Position numbers and translations under genes: made by a program. Under the pieces are notes generated by a model. That model saw only the letters and a list, made by a program, of their open reading frames with translations. It was not told where the DNA came from and did no database searches. This document shows, in pieces, positions 8,706 through 18,195 of a stretch of DNA of 59,289 bases (its first letter is position 1; every line of letters begins with the position of its first letter). Origin of the DNA: Arthrobacter sp. Bi83 (GTDB lineage: Bacteria > Actinomycetota > Actinomycetes > Actinomycetales > Micrococcaceae); assembly GCF_918698095.1 (NCBI RefSeq), contig NZ_CAKKLY010000029.1, positions 1 to 59,289 of the forward strand. Reading direction: 5' to 3'.

Positions 8706-9611
8706 TCATGACACTGCCGTTCCGGCCGCTGCCCGGACCAGCCTGGCAGACCAGATCCGGCCTGCAACGGTGAGCACGGTCCCCGCGACAAATGCGCTCA
8801 CGCCAAGGGGTGTCCCCACCAGCATCGCCAAGGGATCGACGCCGAGGCAGATCCCCAGCCCGAGTCCGAGCAGGGGAAGCCAGGTCAACAAAGTGACTGT
8901 CGCTTTAGGACCTGCGAGGGCGGTCTGGCGGGCAGCCTCTGCGTCGTCTTCAACCTCGAGTTGTGCCGCGAAGCGGGTCAGGACGTCCGCCAATGGACAG
9001 CCACTGGCCTCGGCGATATCGAAGCAGGCCGCCAGCTCCGCCCAGATCCGCGGTTCGTGGCTGCCCGCTGCGTGGACAGACGACGGTACCGCGAGACGTA
9101 TTGCTTCCGCGACCGGGGATCCCCGCATTGCTGCCCCGCGGGCCGCCGCGAGGACTCCCGCCGATCCGGGGCTCAGCCGTGGCCCGTCGGATTTCCTGTC
9201 CAGCCCGTCAGGTTCTGCGTAAACCACCCACAACTCGTCCCAGAGGCGCGACGGTGTCCGCCCGCCTTTCAGCAGTGCGGCAAGCTGCTGGACCACCACA
9301 GTGAGCGATACGGCCGCGTCCGTCCGACCGCGGCCTGCGCGGCCCAAAAGCGAAGCACCACGGTGGTTCTGGCCTCCGCCGGCACCGCGCCACTTGCCCC
9401 TGCGCCGGTGCTTCTGGTCAAGGCCAGCACCGGCGCCGAGCAAAGGTCCCGCTGGCCTTCGGGAAGCTCCGGGGTCACGGCCCGAGGACGCGCCGCTGCC
9501 GCGGGTGACACCCCCAGCGAAGGCCCTCCGGACACGGCGACTCAGGCCGCGCGGGGGACGCAGGATCAACCACAGGGCAAGAGCCAGCACTCCAACGAGT
9601 ACGGCAATCAT
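8706..9611 (-). CDS. TadB-like type II secretion F domain membrane protein
   Basis: 301 aa from the ATG that overlaps the tadA stop (ATGA, 9608-9611). There is an N-terminal helix (MIAVLVGVLALALWLIL), a long basic, Gly-rich linker, then a T2SSF domain with QQLAALLKGGRTPSRLW and an internal ACFDIAEASGCPLADVL segment. Two C-terminal hydrophobic segments end the protein. It is the second platform protein of the Tad system. An open frame continues upstream but runs across tadA in another register and is not coding. Confidence 0.8.
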   Translation of the reverse strand: MIAVLVGVLALALWLILRPPRGLSRRVRRAFAGGVTRGSGASSGRDPGASRRPAGPLLGAGAGLDQKHRRRGKWRGAGGGQNHRGASLLGRAGRGRTDAAVSLTVVVQQLAALLKGGRTPSRLWDELWVVYAEPDGLDRKSDGPRLSPGSAGVLAAARGAAMRGSPVAEAIRLAVPSSVHAAGSHEPRIWAELAACFDIAEASGCPLADVLTRFAAQLEVEDDAEAARQTALAGPKATVTLLTWLPLLGLGLGICLGVDPLAMLVGTPLGVSAFVAGTVLTVAGRIWSARLVRAAAGTAVS

Positions 9612-11008
9612 GCCGCAACACCGGCAGGTCCCCGGATCCACTCGCGTACCTGCTCGGTGTCCGTCGGCTGGGTGCCGTCTAAAGTGTGGGCGGTTGCCGG
9701 AGCAGAAGCCTGAGCAAGATCCAGGACCGTAGGCTGTGTCTGTCCAAGGGCCAGCTCCGGATCGATGCCGAGGCGGTGGGCCAGCATCGCCCACGCCGGT
9801 CCAACGACGAGCCGCCCGCCGGCATTCTCGAGGGCTGCGGAAACGCCAAGACTGCCAGCTGTCTCCTGCAGCACCCCGATGCAGGCCACGTGACGCCCTT
9901 CCCGGGTTCTCGCGACGTGTACCACTACGTCCAGAGCGCTGGAGACCTGCAGCCGTACGGCGTCCTGCCCCAGCCCCGCCAAGGCTCCCAAAGCAGTGAG
10001 TCGGGCAGGCACAGCGCCGGCAGCATTGGCATGGATCGTCCCTCCGCCGCCGGTGTGGCCGGTGTTCATGGCTGTCAGAAGCTCCCGCACTTCTGCGCCA
10101 CGGCATTCTCCCACCACCAGCCGGTCGGGCCGCATTCTCAGCGCCTGGCGCACGAGTTCGCCCAGGTCCACTTCGCCGCCGCCCTCGAGGTTGCCGTGCC
10201 GCGACTCAAGCGACACAACGTGCGGGTGAACCGGGTTCAGCTCCGAGGCATCCTCGATCAGAACCAGCCGCTCACCTGGATCGCAAAGTCCCAGCAGGGT
10301 GGACAGCAGAGTCGTCTTTCCCGAACCCGTCGCCCCGCTGATCAGGAAGCTCAGCCGTCGCTCCACCATCTGTTCCAAAACAGACTGGATCAGCGGCCCG
10401 AACATCCCCCCGCGCCTGAGTTCGTCCAGGGAAAAGACGCGTTCGCGACGGATCCGCACGCTCAGGAGTGTTCCGGCGGTGGAGATCGGCGGCAGGACAG
10501 CGTGGATGCGGTAGCCGCCGTCGAGCCGTACATCCACGCACGGTGAGCCATCATCCAGGCGCCGGCCGCCAGCTGCAACCAGCCGGGACGCCAGGGCCCG
10601 GAGCTGGGGTTCGCCGGCGAAGGCTACCGGCGCCCGTTCGATGCCCCTGCCGCGGTCGAGCCATACGGAATCCGGCGCGTTGACGAAGATGTCGGTAACG
10701 GAAGGATCCCTGACCAGCTGCTGAAGCGGACCGAGACCGTTCAGCTCGGCGCTGATCCGTTCAACTGCCGCCAGGGATCCAGCCGTGCCAAGCAGTTTTC
10801 CGGTCGCCTGCACCGCGGCGGCAACGCGAGACGGCGTAACCGGTCCAGCGTCGGCCATGACGGACTCGCGCACAGTCTCGAGCAGTCCCGAATCAAATTC
10901 CCTGGCCGCTCGCCGTCGGCCTCCGGCTTCCGGGTGCCCGGGCATCGCCCCTCCACTCCCGGGACCGAAATGGGCACCAGCCCCAGGGGCACTTGAATGC
11001 GCGCTCAC
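9608..11008 (-). CDS. tadA: TadA family secretion ATPase
   Basis: 466 aa motor ATPase of the Tad pilus system. Walker A is SGATGSGKTT at about 224-233, the Walker B region is RLVLIEDASEL, and the His box is GHTGGGGTIHANA. The N-terminal domain of about 90 residues is variable. It matches the actinobacterial subgroup (TIGR03819 type). The start is GTG, overlapping the cpaE-like stop (GTGA, 11005-11008), and it overlaps tadB downstream, so cpaE-tadA-tadB form one translationally coupled unit. Confidence 0.92.
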   Translation of the reverse strand: MSAHSSAPGAGAHFGPGSGGAMPGHPEAGGRRRAAREFDSGLLETVRESVMADAGPVTPSRVAAAVQATGKLLGTAGSLAAVERISAELNGLGPLQQLVRDPSVTDIFVNAPDSVWLDRGRGIERAPVAFAGEPQLRALASRLVAAGGRRLDDGSPCVDVRLDGGYRIHAVLPPISTAGTLLSVRIRRERVFSLDELRRGGMFGPLIQSVLEQMVERRLSFLISGATGSGKTTLLSTLLGLCDPGERLVLIEDASELNPVHPHVVSLESRHGNLEGGGEVDLGELVRQALRMRPDRLVVGECRGAEVRELLTAMNTGHTGGGGTIHANAAGAVPARLTALGALAGLGQDAVRLQVSSALDVVVHVARTREGRHVACIGVLQETAGSLGVSAALENAGGRLVVGPAWAMLAHRLGIDPELALGQTQPTVLDLAQASAPATAHTLDGTQPTDTEQVREWIRGPAGVAA

Positions 11009-12351
11009 TGGGCGTCCCCGGTCATCAGTTCACCATCAAGTAGGTCCAAGACTGAGGCGGCGAACCGCCGGACGCTCCTCCGCTTGCCCTGCTCCAGCAG
11101 GCGGCCAAGCTCGGCTGCGCCGGCGGTGCCGCGCACTTCCGGCAAGACACCGTGCAGCGGGAGCCCCACAGACTCAGCGATCAGGGTTCCGTCCAGGGCA
11201 GCCCCGGCTTTGCCCCGGATCACGAGCGCTGAATCCACCGGCGGAAGCTCCTGAAGGAGCCGGGCACAGGCGACAGCGGCCTTCAGCTGGGCCGGAACAA
11301 CCACGAGCAGTCGGTCGCAGTCCCAGGCAAACGTCCGGAGAGGTTCGACATTTCTGCCGATGTCCACGATGACGAGCTCGTAGCCCCGCCTCGCGGCGTC
11401 CAGCACTCCGCCCACAGTGGCCGAATCCACGACAGGCGGCCTTTCCCTGCTTCCCGGCCAGGACAGGAAGGAGAAACCTCCAGCCACAGGCAACGCATCC
11501 GCAAGCTGGCCAGGGTCGATGCTGCCGCTGGCATCCGCCAGGTCCGGCCAGCGGAGCCCCGGCGATTCCTCCGCTGCCAGGGCAAGCTCGAGTCCCCCGC
11601 CCCAGGGGTCTGCATCCACGAGCAAGACCCGTGCGCCAATTCCGGCGGCGGCCTGCGCGATCCAGATGCCGGCGGTGGTGGCGCCCGCGCCCCCGCACCC
11701 GCCGGTGACGCCCAGAACCAGCCCTCCTGCCTCCGGTGAGCGTGAACGACTGAGGTACTCTGCGAGCCAGGCCGCCGCGTCGGGAAGAACCGCCACGCGC
11801 TGTGCGCCCAAAACCGCACCAAGGTGCCACAGGCTGTCCCCCTCTCCGCTCAGGCCCACCAGCACGGCGGGCGCCCGGCGCCGCGGGGGCAGCTCACGGA
11901 TGTCGCTTCCTACCAAGACGGCTGCCGCTGAATCCCAGTACGGTGCAGCCTCCGAGACGCCGGCGACGACGCGCAGCCGTCCCCCTGCCGCCGCCACGAT
12001 CCGCTCCACCTCCCCCTGGAGAAATTCAAAGGCGGTTACCAGCAGCACCTCCTCAGCTTCGACGGGGAGCCATGCGCCCGGCGTGTCGCCCGGGTAACGC
12101 AGTCGCGCGGCACGTCCGGGGGGCTGCGCCGAAGCCCGCCCGGGTCTTGAAAACCGGGGCGCAGAGGGAACCGGCGTCATACTGGCCGGGCGCTCCGGAG
12201 CGAAAGTTGGCCGCCGCTCCGCCGAATCGGCCGTGTCGTCGAGGGGCAGTCCTGGCGGGCCGTCCTCCCAGCCAACGTCCGCCTGCGCGGCCGGCAGTGC
12301 GGTGTCCGGTTCAGATGGAGCTCCCTGGTTCCGTGCGTGATGCCTGCTCAT
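11005..12351 (-). CDS. CpaE-like MinD/ParA family protein of the Tad locus, lacking the Walker lysines
   Basis: 448 aa from the ATG at 12351; an ATG at 12180 (391 aa) has a better-placed CGGAG and is a real alternative, since the first 60 residues look disordered. The central segment VLGVTGGCGGAGATTAG aligns with the deviant Walker A of MinD/ParA proteins, but both lysines of KGGxGKT are missing, so ATP hydrolysis is doubtful. Later motifs VLLVDADPWGGGLEL and ELVIVDIGRN fit the fold. It matches TIGR03815-type CpaE homologues, which help place the pilus machine. First gene of the tad operon. Confidence 0.82.
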   Translation of the reverse strand: MSRHHARNQGAPSEPDTALPAAQADVGWEDGPPGLPLDDTADSAERRPTFAPERPASMTPVPSAPRFSRPGRASAQPPGRAARLRYPGDTPGAWLPVEAEEVLLVTAFEFLQGEVERIVAAAGGRLRVVAGVSEAAPYWDSAAAVLVGSDIRELPPRRRAPAVLVGLSGEGDSLWHLGAVLGAQRVAVLPDAAAWLAEYLSRSRSPEAGGLVLGVTGGCGGAGATTAGIWIAQAAAGIGARVLLVDADPWGGGLELALAAEESPGLRWPDLADASGSIDPGQLADALPVAGGFSFLSWPGSRERPPVVDSATVGGVLDAARRGYELVIVDIGRNVEPLRTFAWDCDRLLVVVPAQLKAAVACARLLQELPPVDSALVIRGKAGAALDGTLIAESVGLPLHGVLPEVRGTAGAAELGRLLEQGKRRSVRRFAASVLDLLDGELMTGDAQ

Positions 12352-12633
12352 GGAGCAACTCTGGCTGGGAGCAGTGCCGCAGGGCAGTCGTGGATGACCG
12401 TATGTGGACAACTCCGCGGCGCGAGCCCTGTGGAGGAAAAGTCGCAGTACGGGGAGTGATGCCGCACCAACGACCGGTCCAGCCAAGGACCCGCCAAGGG
12501 CATCCCAAGCAGCAACGAACCAGCCCCCCCAAAGCAGCCACGAATCAGCCACGAAGCAGCCACGAATCAGCCCAAGGGACGCGAATACGCACCGCAGCAC
12601 CGAAGTGGGTCAAACTCAGGGCAGAATTGATCC
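12352..12633. other. Divergent intergenic region between the tad operon and the polymerase gene
   Basis: 282 bp with no supported gene. It must hold the tad promoter (leftward) and the polymerase promoter (rightward). It contains a single TGTGGACAA (12403-12411), the complement of the actinobacterial DnaA box TTGTCCACA, and an 18-bp direct repeat at 12533-12550 and 12555-12572 (AGCAGCCACGAATCAGCC, 22-bp period). No convincing -35/-10 pair was seen. Confidence 0.6.
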
Positions 12634-14442
12634 ATGTATCTGTTGCTGGCCGCCCACCCCGACGGCGCAGTGATACAGGAACTCACCGCCGGCGGGCTGC
12701 CGAATCCGCGCAACCCGGAACCACAAATCGTCAGCCGCACCGCGGACCGCGACAACATGACCCACCACGTCGGCCCACGGCCCGACGGTATGCCCGCCAG
12801 ACCGGACACAGCCGGGAGCCCCGCCGGGGCCAACAGCGCAACCGGGCTCGCCGCCGCCGTGCGTGATCTCGAAAAGCGGCGCCCACGATGGATCTGGCAC
12901 CGCACGCAGGACTGGTATCCGGCGCTGCTGGCTGCCGGCGTTGAGCTGGAACGGTGCTACGACCTCGCGCTGTGCGGCGCCATCCTGGCGCATTCGGAGT
13001 TCACCGCCCACACGGCGTATGCACAGAACGCGGAGAAGCTGACGCAGGACGACGACCTCCAGCAACCCCCGCGGGCGCTTCAGCCGCCGCCGCCTCCGGC
13101 AGACCAGGGGTCGCTCTTCGACGATCCCGGCATGAACGCTGAACCGCGGCACACCGCCGAAGAATTGCGTGCCGAGTACGCGGCCCAGCAGGAAGCCGTG
13201 GCTGCCGCCAGCGCGGACGGCAACCGAAGGCAGCGGCTACAGCTCCTGCTCGCAGCGGAATCGGCGGGTGCCATGATCGCGGCCGAGATGCAGCACGCGG
13301 GCGTGCCGTGGAGGGAAGAGCTGCACGAACGGATCCTCGCCGACTACCTCGGTCCGCGGCCGCCGGCCGGCCAACGCCCCGCCAAGCTGGAGGCGCTCAA
13401 CACCGAGCTCCGCCGGCTGCTGAACTCCCCTGGCCTGAACCCGGATTCGCCCCAGGAGCTCATGCGCGCCCTGCACCGGAACGGCATCGAGGTGAAGTCG
13501 ACGCGGCAGTGGGAGCTGAAGGAGTCGAACCATCCCGCCATCGAACCCCTGCTGGCCTACAAGAAACTCTCGCGGCTGCACACGGCCAACGGCTGGACGT
13601 GGCTGGACGCCTGGGTCAGGAACGGGCGCTTCCAGCCCGAGTACGTGGTGGGCGGTGTGGTGTCCGGCAGGTGGGCGTCGCGCGGCGGCGGTGCCCTGCA
13701 GATCCCGCGGCAAATCCGCGGCGCGGTACACGCCGACCCTGGCCACAAGCTGATCGTCGCGGACGCCTCGCAGCTGGAGCCGCGCGTTCTCGTGGCTCTT
13801 TCACAGGATTCCACGATGGCCGAAGCGGCCCGCGATCAGGACCTCTACGCGGGCATCGCGGCAAAGGGATTCGGCGGCGACCGCGCAAAGGCCAAGATGG
13901 CCCTGCTCGGAGCCATGTACGGCGCCACCTCTGGCGAGGCCGGCCGGCTCATGCCGCAGCTGGCGCGCACCTATCCGCGTGCCGTCGGCTTCGTGGAACA
14001 GGCCGCCCGCGCCGGGGAGGCAGGGAAGACTGTCACATCGCGTTTGGGCCGCAGCAGCCCGCCGCCGTCAGAGGGGTGGTTCCGGAGCCAGCAGTCGACC
14101 ACCGCGGAGGAGCAGCGCCGGGCGGACTCGATTGCCCGCTCACGCGGCCGGTTCACCCGCAACTTCGTGGTGCAGGGCTCCGCGGCCGACTGGGCAGCCT
14201 GCTGGCTTGCGGAATTACGACGCCGGTTGCGCGCCATGCGTGCCGACGGCTCCGCATCCGCTGAGCTCGTCTTCTTCCTCCACGACGAAGTCATGGTCCA
14301 TGCCCCGGACGCCGCTGTGGACAGCTGCATCCGTGCCGTAGAGGACGCCGCCAACGCCGCGAAGGAGCTTCTCTTCGGCCGGATTCCGGTGGAGTTCCCG
14401 GTGAGTGTGGCGGTGGTGGACTCGTACGACAACGCGAAATAA
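12634..14442 (+). CDS. Stand-alone family A DNA polymerase with degenerate 3'-5' exonuclease domain
   Basis: 602 aa, annotated in actinobacteria as 'bifunctional 3'-5' exonuclease/DNA polymerase'. The polymerase motifs are intact: motif A VADASQLEPR near residue 377, motif B RAKAKMALLGAMYG near 417-430, and motif C FFLHDEVMVH near 550. There is no 5' nuclease domain. The exonuclease-like N terminus lacks the DxE of motif I (it reads MYLLLAAHPDGA) and the Asn of motif II (HRTQDW), so proofreading is unlikely. It is distinct from the housekeeping PolA expected elsewhere. A role in repair or lesion bypass is inference. Confidence 0.88.
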   Translation: MYLLLAAHPDGAVIQELTAGGLPNPRNPEPQIVSRTADRDNMTHHVGPRPDGMPARPDTAGSPAGANSATGLAAAVRDLEKRRPRWIWHRTQDWYPALLAAGVELERCYDLALCGAILAHSEFTAHTAYAQNAEKLTQDDDLQQPPRALQPPPPPADQGSLFDDPGMNAEPRHTAEELRAEYAAQQEAVAAASADGNRRQRLQLLLAAESAGAMIAAEMQHAGVPWREELHERILADYLGPRPPAGQRPAKLEALNTELRRLLNSPGLNPDSPQELMRALHRNGIEVKSTRQWELKESNHPAIEPLLAYKKLSRLHTANGWTWLDAWVRNGRFQPEYVVGGVVSGRWASRGGGALQIPRQIRGAVHADPGHKLIVADASQLEPRVLVALSQDSTMAEAARDQDLYAGIAAKGFGGDRAKAKMALLGAMYGATSGEAGRLMPQLARTYPRAVGFVEQAARAGEAGKTVTSRLGRSSPPPSEGWFRSQQSTTAEEQRRADSIARSRGRFTRNFVVQGSAADWAACWLAELRRRLRAMRADGSASAELVFFLHDEVMVHAPDAAVDSCIRAVEDAANAAKELLFGRIPVEFPVSVAVVDSYDNAK

Positions 14443-14575
14443 GGCGGGTGCCGGCGGCCACCGGCGGTGTGGAGATCTTTGTCGCCGGGCCTCAACGGCG
14501 GACACTAGCCTGTCTGCGGCGGGAACCAAAGTCACACGGTGACTGCACCGGAACGGATCGTTTCAGTGAGTAACG

Positions 14576-14587
14576 TACCCGCGGGTA
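14576..14587. promoter_or_regulatory. Perfect 12-bp palindrome upstream of the YegP-like gene
   Basis: TACCCGCGGGTA is a perfect 12-bp palindrome about 100 bp before the GTG at 14689. A second small inverted repeat, GTCAC-ACG-GTGAC, lies at 14531-14543. The symmetry suits a dimeric repressor site, but no regulator can be named. Confidence 0.35.
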
Positions 14588-14688
14588 GTTCGCGTCCGTG
14601 CGGCGCGTCACACTACCCTGAAGTGACCGGGCAGTGGCAGTTAGTTGGCCCGGCAAGTGCAACGAAGCATCATCAGGGGGTCCAGCCA

Positions 14689-14886
14689 GTGGCGGGCAGA
14701 TTTGAAGTACATCAGGACGACGAGAAGTTCTACAAGTTCCGGCTCAAAGACGGAGACGGCAAGATTGTGGCGGTGTCACCGCGCTTCAGGAGCCTTTCAG
14801 GCGTCGTGGCAGGCATCGACGCGATGCGGGAGAACGCCGCAACGGGGCTCGTGGTGGACCTGCGGAAGCCGCACCACCAGAGCTAG
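14689..14886 (+). CDS. YegP/DUF1508 family small protein
   Basis: 65 aa from a GTG preceded by AGGGGG at a good distance; the frame is open further upstream, but that part has no family similarity. The body (GRFEVHQDDEKFYKFRLKDGDGK, then SPRFRSLSGVVAGIDAMREN) is a single DUF1508 repeat, a small alpha/beta fold. E. coli YegP has two such repeats. The biochemical role is unknown; DUF1508 proteins have been linked to stress in some bacteria. Confidence 0.82.
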   Translation: MAGRFEVHQDDEKFYKFRLKDGDGKIVAVSPRFRSLSGVVAGIDAMRENAATGLVVDLRKPHHQS

Positions 14887-14958
14887 CAGAACCCGGACAG
14901 GGCCGGCTGCACCGGCATCCCAGCGTACGCCCAGGCTCGGTTTCAGTCATCGAACGAG

Positions 14959-15636
14959 CTACAGCATCAGCGGGTGCAGCCGCGTCCGGTCCCAGGGAAC
15001 CGACCAGCCCAGCTGGTCAAAGAGCTCATTCAGGATCATGCCGGTGAACCCCCAGACCACAACGTCCTTAACGGTGAACGCCGGGCTCTGGAACGTCTGG
15101 CTCATCCGCGTGACGGTGGCCATGGCACGGTTTTCCGGATCAAGAAGGTCCCGCACCGGAACGCGGAAAACCTGGGCAGACTCTCCGTAGTCCACCACCC
15201 GGACCGGAGACGGTGAGGCCCACCAGCCAAGGACGGGCGTCACGAGGTAGTTGCCCCGGGGCAGCGCCAACTCCGGCAGCGCGCCCAGCACCTCAACTCC
15301 GCCAGGGTCCACACCGGTCTCCTCCTCAGCCTCACGGAGAGCCGCAGCAATCGGCGACTCGTCCGGGTCGATGCCGCCTCCCGGAAACGCGACCTGCCCT
15401 GGATGGTCATCCAGGGTGTGCGCCCGTTCAAGGAGCAGGACATCCAAATCTGCGGGGGCCAGCGGTTTTCCTGACTCCGCCGGAACGTCATCCAGTGCAC
15501 CGAACAGGATCAGCACCGCGGCTTTGCGCGCCACCGAGGGGTCGACTGTCAGTGTCCGCCAGTAGGGATTGCGGGCCGGTCCGGTCCCGGCGCTGATCAA
15601 ATCAACCAGGTCCACCAAGTCCTGGCGTGCGGTCAT
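14959..15636 (-). CDS. Nudix CoA pyrophosphatase (NudL-like)
   Basis: 225 aa. A full Nudix box occupies residues about 86-108: [24 protein letters not shown], with the REAEEETG core binding divalent metal. The preceding [10 protein letters not shown] is the CoA pyrophosphatase (UPF0035) signature, so the likely reaction is CoA to 3',5'-ADP and 4'-phosphopantetheine. The ATG overlaps the nth stop (ATGA, 15633-15636), so nth and nudL are coupled. The nth-nudL pair is also found in Mycobacterium (Rv3674c and Rv3672c). Confidence 0.88.
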   Translation of the reverse strand: MTARQDLVDLVDLISAGTGPARNPYWRTLTVDPSVARKAAVLILFGALDDVPAESGKPLAPADLDVLLLERAHTLDDHPGQVAFPGGGIDPDESPIAAALREAEEETGVDPGGVEVLGALPELALPRGNYLVTPVLGWWASPSPVRVVDYGESAQVFRVPVRDLLDPENRAMATVTRMSQTFQSPAFTVKDVVVWGFTGMILNELFDQLGWSVPWDRTRLHPLML

Positions 15637-16592
15637 GGAGTCCTCCGCTGCGATTCCATCCGGATTTCGGCTGCACGGTGCGTCTCAGCCAGTAGCTTCC
15701 CCAAGAGCTCTTCGTTGCCGGGGGCAAGCTCGTACTTGAGCAGCTTCGCCGCCTTCGCCGGATCCGTCTCGCCCGTGCCGAAGCTCGGACACCAGTTCGC
15801 CACGGCGCAGGCACCGCAGGCCGGCTTCCGCGAGTGGCAGACCCGCCGGCCGTGGAACACCACCCGGTGCGACAGCATAGTCCAGTCCTTGGGCTCGAAG
15901 AGTTCGGCAACATCCGATTCGATGCGCACGGGATCGTCGGAGTCGGTCCAGCCGAAGCGCCGCGCGAGGCGGCCGAAGTGCGTGTCCACCGTAATGCCCG
16001 GGATGCCGAAGGCGTTCCCCAGCACCACGTTGGCGGTCTTGCGACCGACGCCGGGAAGCGTCACCAGATCCTCGATCCTGCCCGGCACCACGCCGTCGAA
16101 TTCATCCACCAGTCGCGTCCCCAGTGCCATGAGGTTCCTCGACTTGGCCCGGAAGAAGCCTGTCGGCTTGATGATGGCCTCAAGCTCCTCGGGATCGGCC
16201 TCGGCCATGCTGCGTGCGTCCGGATAACGGGCAAAGAGCAGCGGTGTGATGAGGTTGACCGTCACATCGGTGGTCTGGGCAGAGAGTACCGTGGCCACGA
16301 GCAGCTCAAACGGACTCCGGAAATCAAGCTCCGCGTGGGCGTAGGGATACTGCTCCGCGAGCGCCCGGTTGATCCGCCGTGCCCGCCGCTTCAGCGCCAG
16401 CGCAGACCCGCCGGAGGGCTGACCGGTACCAGCCGCCGGGGCCCCGGCCGGCGGGGACCCGGGCTGCACAATTCCCACAGCGGGGTCCCCGACCAGCAAC
16501 GGCCCGCCCGTATATGCCTCGGCAGGGATATTTGTCTGGGCAGGAACGCCGCTCCGTGGGGCGTCGCCCCTGGGCGACTTGGCGGTGGCCAC
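15633..16592 (-). CDS. nth: Endonuclease III
   Basis: 319 aa from the GTG 10 bp after the preceding stop; the true start could be later, because the first 65 residues are low complexity and the family core begins near [12 protein letters not shown]. The helix-hairpin-helix [14 protein letters not shown] holds the catalytic Lys (about residue 185) and VDTHFGR the catalytic Asp (about 203). The C-terminal cysteines follow Cx6Cx2Cx5C ([17 protein letters not shown]), the 4Fe-4S cluster. It removes oxidised pyrimidines and cleaves at abasic sites. Confidence 0.92.
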   Translation of the reverse strand: MATAKSPRGDAPRSGVPAQTNIPAEAYTGGPLLVGDPAVGIVQPGSPPAGAPAAGTGQPSGGSALALKRRARRINRALAEQYPYAHAELDFRSPFELLVATVLSAQTTDVTVNLITPLLFARYPDARSMAEADPEELEAIIKPTGFFRAKSRNLMALGTRLVDEFDGVVPGRIEDLVTLPGVGRKTANVVLGNAFGIPGITVDTHFGRLARRFGWTDSDDPVRIESDVAELFEPKDWTMLSHRVVFHGRRVCHSRKPACGACAVANWCPSFGTGETDPAKAAKLLKYELAPGNEELLGKLLAETHRAAEIRMESQRRTP

Positions 16593-16602
16593 GGGCAGCC
16601 GG

Positions 16603-18195
16603 CTAGCCGCGCTCGATGTTGCTGAGGTCGCGCAAGACTCCCACGCGCCCGTCCGTGTGCTGGACCAGGAATTCGTCTCCCCTGTCCTCAAGCGCCAGAA
16701 CCCAGCCGCCGGGTTCGATCCCGAACAGCGGTGCACCGGTGCGCTCATCCACGGCCGTGCGGTGCTGCGCTACTGCGAACCAGAAAGCCTCGTGGGCAGG
16801 CGGCTGCTCCGTTTCCTCGGGACGGCTGGCCGGATCCACGGTGGCGCCGATCGGCTCCTGTGATTTCACCGGTTCCTGAGCCTTCACCTGGGGATGCACA
16901 GCGGTGGCCGGAGTGGCAGAGGCCGCCGGCGCCGCGCTCGCGGCGGCCGTCGCACCGGCTGCTGGAGCCGAGCCGGTGGCCAGAGCTCCATTGACCGGAG
17001 TTCCGTCCAGCTGGGTCTCTTCGGCAGCCGGCGATGCCGCTTCCGTGGCTGCGGGACGCTCGGCGGCGGACGCTGCGGCGGAAGGCACGACGGCGGCGGC
17101 TTGCGTTTCGGCGGACGCTGCGGAGGACGGCACGACGCCGGCGGCTTGCGTTTCGGCGGACGCTGCGGCGGCGTTGGTGGCAGACCATGCGCCCGGCGAC
17201 GGGGCTGCCGCCACTCCGGCGGCTGTTCCCGTGTCGTGCGACCCCGTCACATGCGATCCCGACACAGGAGGCGCACCGAAAGTCTGGCCGGCGGCGTACT
17301 GGCCGCCCGCCGTCGGGCCCTGTACTGAAGAGCCCTGTACTGAAGAGCTCTGCGCGGACGAGCCCTGTACCGAAGAACCCTGCACAGACGGCTTAGCATC
17401 AAAAGGCTTTGCATCAGACGGCTTGACATGAGACGGCTTGGCCGGCTTCGGGGCCTTGGGTGCCCTGGGCTTCTGCACCGGAACGGCGGATTCCCGGGCC
17501 ATGACATGGGCGGGAACTTCGGCGCGGTCCAGGAAGTCGCCGGCGAAGAAGGGGATGAAGCGGGCCAACACCGTGGCCGCGAGCAGCACGAGGGAACCGA
17601 TCAGGGCAACGAGCAGGCTGGGTGTGAAGGCACCGGCGATTGAAAGGAAGAAGAAGGCAACGGCAAACGAAGCCACCACGGAGCCGAACTGGTCGATAGA
17701 CAGCGAACCGATCCGCACCTTGGTCTCAGGGGCCAGGCGGCGGGCGACGAACAGTGCCGCTACGATGAGCGGCAGGACGATCCCGAGGCCGAGGAAAAAC
17801 AGGCTGCCGAGGTTCCACAGGTTGTACCTCAAGGCGAACATAGGAATCAGCGATGCGACAAAGAGAACCAATGTGGCCGCGAAAACGGTCAGGTCGCGGA
17901 CAGTGAAGGGACCTGCGACTGCCTCGTTCTTGGCTCCGGTCCGCTTGCCACCGGCGCCGGCGTTCGACTGGAATGATGCGTTTCCGGCCGTCTGCCCGCC
18001 CTGTGGCTTCACCGAGTGGGAGCCGTGGCCCGCATCCAGCGCCCCGCCCCGCTGGGAATCCCCCTGTTGTGAATCTCTCTGGTTCCCTCCACCATTTTGG
18101 CCGGGAGCCTGTTGGGCAGAGCCCTGATGACCCGGGTCGCGCTGGGCTGGACCCGGCTGGGCCAGACCCGGCTGGTCGTGGCTTTGCTGATTCAT
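16603..18195 (-). CDS. Membrane protein with four helices and a long Ala/Ser repeat tail
   Basis: 530 aa of unknown function. The first 75 residues are Gln/Gly-rich. About four hydrophobic segments follow ([75 protein letters not shown]). The remainder is low complexity, including SSVQG repeats and a 45-bp (15-residue) repeat around [14 protein letters not shown] at 17101-17168. The last 60 residues form a compact domain ([22 protein letters not shown]), the most conserved-looking part. Good AGGAGA ribosome site; probably the first gene of the operon with nth and nudL. Confidence 0.75.
   Translation of the reverse strand: MNQQSHDQPGLAQPGPAQRDPGHQGSAQQAPGQNGGGNQRDSQQGDSQRGGALDAGHGSHSVKPQGGQTAGNASFQSNAGAGGKRTGAKNEAVAGPFTVRDLTVFAATLVLFVASLIPMFALRYNLWNLGSLFFLGLGIVLPLIVAALFVARRLAPETKVRIGSLSIDQFGSVVASFAVAFFFLSIAGAFTPSLLVALIGSLVLLAATVLARFIPFFAGDFLDRAEVPAHVMARESAVPVQKPRAPKAPKPAKPSHVKPSDAKPFDAKPSVQGSSVQGSSAQSSSVQGSSVQGPTAGGQYAAGQTFGAPPVSGSHVTGSHDTGTAAGVAAAPSPGAWSATNAAAASAETQAAGVVPSSAASAETQAAAVVPSAAASAAERPAATEAASPAAEETQLDGTPVNGALATGSAPAAGATAAASAAPAASATPATAVHPQVKAQEPVKSQEPIGATVDPASRPEETEQPPAHEAFWFAVAQHRTAVDERTGAPLFGIEPGGWVLALEDRGDEFLVQHTDGRVGVLRDLSNIERG
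17101..17168 (-). repeat. 45-bp imperfect tandem repeat inside the membrane protein gene
   Basis: The 23-mer beginning TTGCGTTTCGGCGG occurs at 17101-17123 and 17146-17168, giving a 45-bp period and a 15-residue protein repeat. The reading frame is kept. Confidence 0.75.

Noticed and set aside
12403..12411. DnaA box as evidence for a replication origin
   Set aside because: There is only one box, with no dnaA, dnaN or AT-rich unwinding region.
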